From the NCBI GenBank assembly GCA_900548385.1, contig URKJ01000063.1:1-14961 (forward strand): 14,961 nucleotides of DNA, given 5' to 3'. This stretch comes from an uncultured bacterium (GTDB lineage: Bacteria; Verrucomicrobiota; Lentisphaeria; Victivallales; UBA1829). This document shows, piece by piece, positions 5,967 to 13,609 of this stretch. The notes below the pieces were generated by a model. That model ran no database searches. It saw only the letters and a list, made by a program, of their open reading frames with translations, and was not told the origin of the DNA. The position numbers were made by a program, and so were the translations under genes. Each line of letters opens with the position of its first letter. The stretch's first letter is position 1.

Positions 5967-7838
5967 ATGAACTCAACTAGAGTGTGGAAAGGTATTTGGA
6001 TCAAGGCATCGACGGTGCCGGAAAATCAGGTTCCTTATTTGCGGAAGACCTTTGATTTGGAAGCAGTTCCGAAAAAAGTTTCCGCGTTTATATGCAGCGC
6101 CGGATGGCATGTTTTGACCGTCAATGGGAAACGCCCTGACGACCGCGAATTGGCCCCATCGGTCTCGCAATACGATAAGCGTGTATTTTATATTGAATAC
6201 GACATCGCAAAGTTATTGAAACCGGGCAAAAATGTCATTCTGCTGGAGTTGGGTAATTCTCTCTACAACGACAATTCGCATGCGGCCTCTGACTTCATCC
6301 GCGCGACATGGCGCGACAAGGTGAAAGTTCTCTGCGATATTGCTGCGAACGGAACGACCATCGTAAAATCAGATCGAAGTTGGAAAACCGCCGGTTCTCC
6401 GACCATATTCAACAACATTCGCTGTGGAGAACGGTATAATGCAACGCTGGAAATCGCGGGACTTCACGAAGCCGAATTCGACGACAGCACATGGTCGCCT
6501 GCCAACGCGGCGAACCCCCCCGGAGGCGTCATTGTGGAGGAAAACGCTCCGCCATGCCGGATCGTAAAACGCTTCCCGCCGAAACGGGAGTATCAGCTTG
6601 GACCTTTCATGAAGACCTTCGATTTTGAAGTCAACATGACCGGCCGCTGTGAATTCACATTCAAGGGAAGACGCGGCAAAGAAGTTCGTATTTTTTACGG
6701 GGAGCGCATCCGCGAAAACGGGGATGTCGACCGAGAGCACATTTCGCTTCACACTCCGCGCGAGGAAGGATTTCAGGAGGAACGTTATATTCTCAAGGGA
6801 GAAGGAGAGGAAACCTGGCATTCCAACTTTACCTATCATGGTTTCCGTTGTGTAAAACTCCGCTGGGAAGGACCCGACTCCGTCGAGATTGTGAAAATTG
6901 AAGCCTGTTTCATTCATACGGATTTTGAGATTTGCGGAAAACTGGAAACTTCCAATTCCATTTTGAACAAACTTCAGGCGATGACCCTACAGTCCTATCT
7001 CAGTAATTTCACCGGAATTCCGACGGATTGTCCGCACCGGGAAAAAAATGGCTGGACGGGCGATGCGCAACTGGCCATGCAGACTGGCTGCTGGAATTTC
7101 AATGTCGAACGCGCCTGTTCCAATTTCCTGACAAGTTTTCTGGATGTACAGCGTCCGAACGGACAACTGCCCTCGGTTGTTCCAACCGGTGGTTTCGGCT
7201 GGAATTGGGGAAACGGGCCGGCTTGGGATGCTCTTCTGTTTGAGTATCCGTGGCAGATGTATCTTTTCTATGGAAACACCGAAAACATTACTGGAAATTA
7301 CGATAAAATCCGGCGTTATCTGGACTATCTTTCCGCGAGAGAGGAAGATGGAATTCTCAATTTCGGAATGAGTGACTGGGCTTCATGGGAACCGCGCGAG
7401 AATTTTATTTCCACTGCATATTACTACCATTTCTGCAACAGAATGATCCGCTTTACGGAAATTTCCGGATATGCCGGGGATGTTTCCGTCTATCGGGAGA
7501 AAGCCGGAGAAGTCCGGGCGAATTTCAATCGGGCATTTTATCGGGGTAACGGACAATACGCCGGAGGTGAAATGACTTCCCAGGCCGCACCGATTTTCTT
7601 CGGAATCGTCGAAGACTCCGAACGTGATGCCGCGATGAAACGACTTGTGGAAACAGTGCGTCAGGCGAAGCATCATCCTGAATTTGGAATTCTTGGTGCG
7701 AAAATGGTTCCGCGCGTTCTTAGTGAAAATGGGTATATTGATGACGTTTACCCAGACAGAATATCCGGGTTGGGGGTTTTGGGCGGCTTCCGGCTCCACA
7801 ACACTCTGGGAAGGGTGGAGCGGAACGAGTTCCCTTAA
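5967..7838 (+). CDS. GH78 alpha-L-rhamnosidase, main part, cut short by a frameshift
   Basis: Would remove terminal alpha-L-rhamnose from polysaccharide or glycoside side chains. The N-terminus (VWKGIWIKAS, then VNGKRPDDRELAPS and LGNSLYN) is the Bac_rhamnosid_N carbohydrate-binding domain; a beta domain follows (KTFDFEVNMTGRCEF, YHGFRCVKL), then the (alpha/alpha)6 catalytic domain from about residue 330. The GH78 motif DCPHREKNGWTGDAQ gives D354, E359 (general acid by analogy with Bacillus RhaB) and D366. After ENGYIDDVY the frame departs from the family and ends out of register at TAA 7836-7838; the expected continuation (TQTEYPGWGFW, then TTLWEGW with the catalytic base) is in the next frame. 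The 623-residue product would lack the base and the C-terminal domain. No signal peptide. Start at 5967 is supported by GAGG six bases upstream; in-frame upstream starts lie inside the esterase gene. Assembly error or true mutation cannot be told apart from here. Confidence 0.88.
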   Translation: MNSTRVWKGIWIKASTVPENQVPYLRKTFDLEAVPKKVSAFICSAGWHVLTVNGKRPDDRELAPSVSQYDKRVFYIEYDIAKLLKPGKNVILLELGNSLYNDNSHAASDFIRATWRDKVKVLCDIAANGTTIVKSDRSWKTAGSPTIFNNIRCGERYNATLEIAGLHEAEFDDSTWSPANAANPPGGVIVEENAPPCRIVKRFPPKREYQLGPFMKTFDFEVNMTGRCEFTFKGRRGKEVRIFYGERIRENGDVDREHISLHTPREEGFQEERYILKGEGEETWHSNFTYHGFRCVKLRWEGPDSVEIVKIEACFIHTDFEICGKLETSNSILNKLQAMTLQSYLSNFTGIPTDCPHREKNGWTGDAQLAMQTGCWNFNVERACSNFLTSFLDVQRPNGQLPSVVPTGGFGWNWGNGPAWDALLFEYPWQMYLFYGNTENITGNYDKIRRYLDYLSAREEDGILNFGMSDWASWEPRENFISTAYYYHFCNRMIRFTEISGYAGDVSVYREKAGEVRANFNRAFYRGNGQYAGGEMTSQAAPIFFGIVEDSERDAAMKRLVETVRQAKHHPEFGILGAKMVPRVLSENGYIDDVYPDRISGLGVLGGFRLHNTLGRVERNEFP

Positions 7839-8148
7839 CCATATTATGTACGGCGATATTTCCGCATGGATTTACGAATATCTTGGTGGAATCCGTCCCG
7901 ATTGGAAGGCTCCGGCATTCGCGCATTTTTCCATACGACCGTATTTCCCCGGAGAACTGTCTTCCGTCTCGGTGGAATATCGTTCTCCAAAAGGATTGAT
8001 CCGAAGTTCGTGGAAACGTTCCGACGGAAAGCTGGAATGCTGTTTCAGCATTCCAGAATCGGCTTCTGCCGACCTGATTCTCCCGGACCGCACCGTCACC
8101 GGCGTATCCGGAGAACTCACATTCAGCTGTAACGAAACAATAAAATAA
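7741..8148 (+). pseudogene. GH78 rhamnosidase C-terminal part, in a shifted frame
   Basis: This is the missing end of the rhamnosidase gene, one frame away (+1 relative to the main part). It begins with TFTQTEYPGWGFW and TTLWEGW, where the glutamate encoded at 7810-7812 corresponds to the GH78 general base, continues with NHIMYGDISAWIYEYLGGI, and ends with the Bac_rhamnosid_C beta domain (HFSIRPYFPG, then SPKGLIRSSW). The frame is open further upstream (to about 7645) but that part reads as antiframe noise inside the main gene. ATG codons at 7729 and 7741 have no ribosome binding site, so separate translation is unlikely. Joined to the main part, the enzyme would be about 727 residues, a normal GH78 length. 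The next gene starts 11 bases later. Confidence 0.85.
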
Positions 8149-8159
8149 GGAAAGCTATC

Positions 8160-11100
8160 ATGCAAAAAAAACCTTTTTCTCTCACTGCTTTGATGGTGGC
8201 CTGTTCTATCTTCGCCTCCGATCCGGGGTCCACCGCTGTTTCCGGGGCGAAATGGCTGCCGAAAGGAAATGTCTCTGTAACCGTTATTCCCTCCGAACAC
8301 AAGTCTTCCGAAGCTCTCCGCATTGCCGATGCATCCGCGGCACGCGGATTTGCCAGTGCGGTTCGACAGGAGATTCAACAGGGGAAAACCTATGAATTCA
8401 GCGGTTTTCTGAAATCCGCCGATGGTAAACCCCACAGCACTAAACTGATGGTGGCGGTTTATAACGCCGAAGGTAAAATGTTCAACTGGATTGGTATAGC
8501 GATAATCAAAACCGGAAACGAATGGACTCCTTTCCGCATAATTCTGAAACCGGATATGCTGAAGAATGTCGCAAGCATGGCTCCCGCGATTTTTCCGGAA
8601 GACAAGGCCTCTGATACCGGAGCCGTTCTGGCGGATGGTCTGAAATTCGGAGTCAGGGAACCGCAAAAAGTTCCGGTTGTTATTAAAAAAATGAAAGAGC
8701 AAAATTCCCTTTTGGATATTCTCTGGTCCGGAGACGGCGGAAAATCCGGATGGGTTCAGATGCCGTCCGGAAAAAAAGTTCAAATCTGCAAAGATGAGGA
8801 GTATCACCATCAGAAAATATTCACTTTTTCCGTTGCCGACGGTTCGGTCGCCATGTCGGAAAAATCGTTTGTAATTCATCCCGGTAAAAAATATACTTTT
8901 GATGGAATGATCCGAAGTACGGTCTTACTCAGTGAGAACGCAGGCGAGAAGGATCTGGCTCTCATGGCCGCAAAACTGGGCAACAGCGGTGTGTTTGACG
9001 CTTCCATTGAAATCGTTTTGATGGATCGCAATGGAAATATGACGACTTTGGCGCAGGAATCCTGTCGATTCCAGTCAATTTGGAAATCGTTTCACATTCT
9101 GTTCTCTCTTCCGGAATCTGCAACATCACCGGTTGAAGCGAAGGCCGTCATTAAAATTTTTAAGAAGAGCGGGAGTTTTCAGACTACAAAATTGCGCATA
9201 CGGGAAGGCTTTTCCAAAACGGTCTCCATTGCTGAATTCATCAACAGGCCGTATAAAAACACCTTGAAGGTTCCAGGCTGGACAGGAGACGCCGATCATG
9301 ATGTCCGCAATTTCAAAGGAGGGAAACGCCGTGTTGCGGAGATTCTGTTTGACATTCCGGAATCCGGGGCGATAGGTTTAAGTCAACGCCCCGGCTTTCA
9401 CCGTTCCGTAGAAATACCGCTTGAAAATGTCAATTCCGTTTACATTTTCAACACTGCGGCATGGGCCCCGAAGAATGCGCATGTCGGAACGCTCCGTTGG
9501 AATTACACGGACGGGACAAGTGTTTCCGAGAAATTTATTTCCGGTCTGCAAACCGGAGACTGGTTCAACGTCAGAATGCAGAAAACTCTGCGGAGTTATA
9601 TGGTCGAACAGTTTGGAGTATGTCCTGTAGCCCGTTCCGTGCAGTTTTTCGTTTCACCTGTAGCCAACCTCTATTCCCGAAAAAAAGTAAAATCCATTAC
9701 TCTGGAAGCATCCGCCGCTCCGGAACCGGTTTGGCTGGTGATGGGAGTTTCCTGCGGTTTTGGCGGAAACATCGCCGGAGTTCAAGATACACAGGTGACA
9801 TTGAATATCGACCGATCCTCCTGGGTTCCGTTTGACATGCGCGTCCGCAAGACCTCCGGAAAGCCGCTGGTCGATTTCCGGAACTTTCTGGATGCTCCTG
9901 CCGGAAAACATGGATTTCTTCAAACTAAAGACGGGCATTTTGTTTTTTCGGACGGTACTCCGGCTCGCTTTATCGGGACGGAACTTGGTGAAACAGGACG
10001 ATATCCGACGCATGAGGAGGCGGAAGCCATCGCGGACACAATGGCTCGCTACGGAATCAACATCGTTCGGATGCGTCAGCCGCCCGCCAATGCAAAATAT
10101 ATAGAGGATAAACATTTGTTTCCGAAAGACGCGGATCTGATTGACCGGTTCGATTACTTCTTCTACTGTCTGAAACAGCGCGGAATTTATATAGTCTCCG
10201 ATCTCGCTTACGGTTGTACCAAGGAACGTTATCGCGATGCGGGCGGATTTCCCGGACTGGATGCCTATTTTCCGCAGAACAGACCATGGCATTATTATGA
10301 TGGAAAAATCCAGAAACTCTGGCTCCAGTTTATAAACGAGGATTTCTCAAGGGTCAATCCATATACGAAACTTTCTTATTTCGATGACCCCGCGATTGCT
10401 TTGGTACTCTGCTTCAATGAGTCGGGGCTGCTGTGGGATTATCGCACAGACCGAGGAACTCCGGAATACTATAAGACTCTTCTCCGCAAATTGTTTAGCG
10501 GCTTCCTGAAGGAAAAATATTCATCAAGGGAAGACGTCGTAAAAAAGTGGGGGAACGGAAACGGCGCCCTTTCTCCGGAAGAAACTTTTGAAAAAGAAAA
10601 TATAACTCCCGTTTGGAACTGGGAGCTGACAAAGATCGGATCAAATCCGTCCGGACGCGAACGCGATTCCGTCCGTTTCTATTTTTCGCTTCAGAAGAAG
10701 TTCAACACGGAAACTCTGGTCAAACTGCGCAATCTCGGACTCCGTGTTCCCATTGCATCAACCAACGCAGGTCGAACTCCGGAAAACATGGAATATACCG
10801 CTCAAAACAGCTATTACGATCATAATAAATGGATACCGAAATTTAATGCGGACGGGAAATTTTGCGGAGCGTATTGGGAAACTTCCAATATTCCGGAAAC
10901 CCTCGTCAACCCGATGACAGGGCTGACTCTCCAGGCTGGTATTGCCCGCGCAAAAATTACCGGATTGCCGCATACCTCCACAGAAAACGATATTATGTGG
11001 CCTCAGGAATGGCGGTCCATGCACATGTTCAACCTGGTTGCAAGCGGAAGCCTTCAGAACTGGGATATGCTCATTCAGTTTGCCTTTATGGGAAACAATC

Positions 11101-12074
11101 ACCATTCATGGACGCAAGTAGGTGCTCTCGCGAACATTTTCAATCCGACAGCGGAATACAATGATCCTGCTATGTTCGGAGTTTTTCCAGCGATGGCCGC
11201 GGCATGGCATCGCAACGACATCGCCCCGGGGAAAAATCTGATTCAGCTTATATTTTCCCCGTCAAGCGTGGAACGGCTTTTTTCTTTCAGGTCTTATGAT
11301 TTCCCACACAATTTGGCGACCTGGCTTTGCCGGATTGAACAGAACTACGGAACTCCGACCTCCGATGCTTCCGTGGTGATTGAGGAGAAGCGGAATGCGG
11401 GAAAAACATATTTGTCGTTTCCTGCACGGCCTTCGGACTTCAGCGATCATCAGGATTCCCTTGCCCGCAAACTCGACGCAGAAATGAAGAAAAACCGGCT
11501 GCTCGAACCCGGTCGTGGTTTGCAGAACGGACGAATCGTCAGCGATACGGGAGAAATCACGCGTGACTGGCTTCGCGGAATCACCGTTATCAATTCTCCC
11601 AGAACACAGGGCGTCACCGGATCGGTTCCGTCAGAAGGAATTCTATTTCCTTTCGCGGATTTTCAAACAAAAAACGGATTTTGCACAGTAGTTTTCACCT
11701 CGCTTGACGGACAACCTCTCGAAAAATCAAAACGTGTCTTTCTGACTATGGTCGCTCGTGCGGGAAACTCCCAGGATCGGGTATCCTACAAACGTTCTGA
11801 AAAAATGCCGAACGGTTTTAAGTACGGTATAGATATGCGTCTTGAACAGATCCGGAAAGGATGTGTTCTTGCGGAGCCAGTCGTGGCCTCTCTTCGGCTG
11901 AAGAATACAAAACGCGCCGTGTTGACGCCGCTTGCTCCGGATATGACGGCTGCGGCAAAACCGATGGAATTCCGGATGGAAAAACATGAACTGACCGTCA
12001 GGATTGGAGAACAATCTCCGAGTCCGTGGTATCTCCTTGAACTTGAACGCGGCGAAGGAGATTTGTCCAAATGA
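8160..12074 (+). CDS. Large exported clan GH-A glycosidase with GH42-like insertion
   Basis: Exported 1304-residue enzyme, probably a beta-glycosidase. The N-terminus is a signal sequence (MQKKPFSLTALMVACSIFA); cleavage after A19 or lipidation at C15 (LMVAC, an imperfect lipobox) are both possible. Residues about 30-180 and 190-360 look like two beta-sandwich, CBM-like modules (EFSGFLKSADG; TFDGMIRSTVLL), with a third beta region to about 590. A TIM barrel starts near 595 (TKDGHFVFSDGTPARFIGTELGE): CFNESG holds the likely acid/base E754 and TSTENDIMWP the likely nucleophile E942. Between them is a segment (FLKEKYSSREDVVKKWG; RDSVRFYFSLQKKF) resembling the helical insertion of GH42 beta-galactosidases. 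The C-terminal 250 residues look beta-rich. RBS AAGGA eight bases upstream. Clan GH-A is well supported; the exact family and substrate are not. The stop overlaps the next start by 4 bases. Confidence 0.7.
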   Translation: MQKKPFSLTALMVACSIFASDPGSTAVSGAKWLPKGNVSVTVIPSEHKSSEALRIADASAARGFASAVRQEIQQGKTYEFSGFLKSADGKPHSTKLMVAVYNAEGKMFNWIGIAIIKTGNEWTPFRIILKPDMLKNVASMAPAIFPEDKASDTGAVLADGLKFGVREPQKVPVVIKKMKEQNSLLDILWSGDGGKSGWVQMPSGKKVQICKDEEYHHQKIFTFSVADGSVAMSEKSFVIHPGKKYTFDGMIRSTVLLSENAGEKDLALMAAKLGNSGVFDASIEIVLMDRNGNMTTLAQESCRFQSIWKSFHILFSLPESATSPVEAKAVIKIFKKSGSFQTTKLRIREGFSKTVSIAEFINRPYKNTLKVPGWTGDADHDVRNFKGGKRRVAEILFDIPESGAIGLSQRPGFHRSVEIPLENVNSVYIFNTAAWAPKNAHVGTLRWNYTDGTSVSEKFISGLQTGDWFNVRMQKTLRSYMVEQFGVCPVARSVQFFVSPVANLYSRKKVKSITLEASAAPEPVWLVMGVSCGFGGNIAGVQDTQVTLNIDRSSWVPFDMRVRKTSGKPLVDFRNFLDAPAGKHGFLQTKDGHFVFSDGTPARFIGTELGETGRYPTHEEAEAIADTMARYGINIVRMRQPPANAKYIEDKHLFPKDADLIDRFDYFFYCLKQRGIYIVSDLAYGCTKERYRDAGGFPGLDAYFPQNRPWHYYDGKIQKLWLQFINEDFSRVNPYTKLSYFDDPAIALVLCFNESGLLWDYRTDRGTPEYYKTLLRKLFSGFLKEKYSSREDVVKKWGNGNGALSPEETFEKENITPVWNWELTKIGSNPSGRERDSVRFYFSLQKKFNTETLVKLRNLGLRVPIASTNAGRTPENMEYTAQNSYYDHNKWIPKFNADGKFCGAYWETSNIPETLVNPMTGLTLQAGIARAKITGLPHTSTENDIMWPQEWRSMHMFNLVASGSLQNWDMLIQFAFMGNNHHSWTQVGALANIFNPTAEYNDPAMFGVFPAMAAAWHRNDIAPGKNLIQLIFSPSSVERLFSFRSYDFPHNLATWLCRIEQNYGTPTSDASVVIEEKRNAGKTYLSFPARPSDFSDHQDSLARKLDAEMKKNRLLEPGRGLQNGRIVSDTGEITRDWLRGITVINSPRTQGVTGSVPSEGILFPFADFQTKNGFCTVVFTSLDGQPLEKSKRVFLTMVARAGNSQDRVSYKRSEKMPNGFKYGIDMRLEQIRKGCVLAEPVVASLRLKNTKRAVLTPLAPDMTAAAKPMEFRMEKHELTVRIGEQSPSPWYLLELERGEGDLSK

Positions 12075-13609
12075 ACTTTTCTTTTTGTGATTATGTTTCT
12101 CCAACGGATATCGCCCGCTTTGATTTTCTGATGGAGCCGTTTTCGGAGATTCGCGGATTTGAACCGATTGGATCTTTTAAGGGAAAGTCTGCCTCTCAAA
12201 TAGGAAAATCCTTTTTGGGAATCGGGTTCGAAACCCTTGACCGGGATACATTCAATCCCGAGGATGTCTACGATATTCTGCCGGGATGCGGCGTAAAACA
12301 TGCACGTCTGCAAACCGGATGGCTCAAGTGCGAGCGCGAACGCGGGGTTTATGATTTTTCCAAATTGGATTCTCAGGTGGAAAATCTTCTCGCCCGGAAA
12401 ATCCAACCGTGGTTCAACGTTTCATTCGGCAATCCGCTTTATACGCCGGTTGCGGAATATGAGAAGATCATTGAAGAGGCAAAGCCGAATCTCGCCCCAG
12501 CTCGAATTCGCGGTTATTGCGGGGAGACGCCTGTTTATTTCGGAGATGACGGCATGGCTGGATGGTGCGCCTATCTAGAAGCACTTGTAAAGCATTTTTC
12601 CGGACGCGTTACTGAATTTGAAATATGGAACGAACCGTTCGGACTGGGTGATTTCTGGAAACAGAACGGCCATATGCCGTATCCTGGTCTGGACGGAATT
12701 TCACGCGCTCGCCGCTGTGCCGAAGACTATGTGAAGCTCGTAAGAAAAAGTGCCGAAGTCGTCCATCGGGTAAATCCCGAGGCAAAAGTAATTGCCAATA
12801 CTGCGCTCGATACCATGTTCACCGACGAAATCGTCCGTGCAGGTATTACGGATTGCATTGATATTCTGAGTTATCATTTGTATCCGCGCCATGAAAAGGA
12901 GACTTATGCCAAAGTTCAGCATGTCCGGGAAATTCTGAACCGGGCTGGAGGACGGCATATCCCGATCCGACAGGGAGAAAGCGGTTTTCCGTCTGAACAC
13001 AGGGAGAGCCTATCTTTGCCGACGGAATACAATCAGGCGAAATATATTGCCAAACGAATTTTGACGGACCTGCGATGCGGTGCGGAAATGTCGTCGATTT
13101 TTACGGTCACCGATTTTCTGCATTATTATCCAAACGGAGAATCCCAACATTTCGGAGTAATCGACGCGGCGAAGAAAAAACCGAAGCTTGGATTCTTCAC
13201 CATTCAATCATTTGCTCCATTCTCTGAACATTGGCAATCCGCGCCGGATCTTCTGGCAACCTTTACTCAACGGAATGGGGATTCCAACATTGACACAACG
13301 GAATTCGACGTTACCATTGTTGGACTGCGCTGTTTCGGCATTCCCATTTTTGCCCTTTGGCGTGAAGGAAAGACCGATATATCCCATCCGGAAGTTCTCG
13401 GAGAATTGACCCTGTTCCTTTTCCCGGAAGAACATTTCCAGACACCTGTCGTCTTTGATCCCATCCGTCAGACATTGTATCGGTCTACGCACGCGAAAGC
13501 GACATCATGGAGTTGCGGAGCGATGGGATTCAATCCGTTTCCTATGCTTGACTCGCCGCTGCTTGTCACAGATCTTTCACTCTTTCAAAAATTAGGAATC
13601 TTAGCATGA
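12071..13609 (+). CDS. GH39-like clan GH-A glycosidase
   Basis: Probable beta-xylosidase or related exo-beta-glycosidase, 512 residues. The TIM barrel is seen from about residue 45 to 380: VKHARLQTGWLKCERERGVYDF is the strand-1/2 pattern of GH39-type enzymes; EFEIWNEPFG gives the acid/base E188; ILSYHLYP lies on a middle strand; RQGESGFPS gives the nucleophile E303, 115 residues later, the usual clan GH-A spacing. A short beta-rich C-terminus follows (about 400-512). There is no signal peptide, so action on imported or internal oligosaccharides is likely. The ATG overlaps the previous stop (ATGA) and AAGGAG lies ten bases before it, so the gene is probably translationally coupled. GH39 is the best guess by motif style; GH5, GH51 or GH79-like relatives are possible. 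Confidence 0.72.
   Translation: MNFSFCDYVSPTDIARFDFLMEPFSEIRGFEPIGSFKGKSASQIGKSFLGIGFETLDRDTFNPEDVYDILPGCGVKHARLQTGWLKCERERGVYDFSKLDSQVENLLARKIQPWFNVSFGNPLYTPVAEYEKIIEEAKPNLAPARIRGYCGETPVYFGDDGMAGWCAYLEALVKHFSGRVTEFEIWNEPFGLGDFWKQNGHMPYPGLDGISRARRCAEDYVKLVRKSAEVVHRVNPEAKVIANTALDTMFTDEIVRAGITDCIDILSYHLYPRHEKETYAKVQHVREILNRAGGRHIPIRQGESGFPSEHRESLSLPTEYNQAKYIAKRILTDLRCGAEMSSIFTVTDFLHYYPNGESQHFGVIDAAKKKPKLGFFTIQSFAPFSEHWQSAPDLLATFTQRNGDSNIDTTEFDVTIVGLRCFGIPIFALWREGKTDISHPEVLGELTLFLFPEEHFQTPVVFDPIRQTLYRSTHAKATSWSCGAMGFNPFPMLDSPLLVTDLSLFQKLGILA

Noticed and set aside
7729..8148. Independent small gene starting at ATG 7729 or 7741
   Set aside because: No ribosome binding site, and the sequence is plainly the C-terminal continuation of GH78.
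7872..8879. Minus-strand open frame of 335 codons
   Set aside because: It lies antisense to the end of the rhamnosidase and the start of the next enzyme, both well supported, and its translation has no recognisable domain.
9654..10292. Minus-strand open frame of 212 codons
   Set aside because: Antisense to the barrel of the large GH-A enzyme, without recognisable features.
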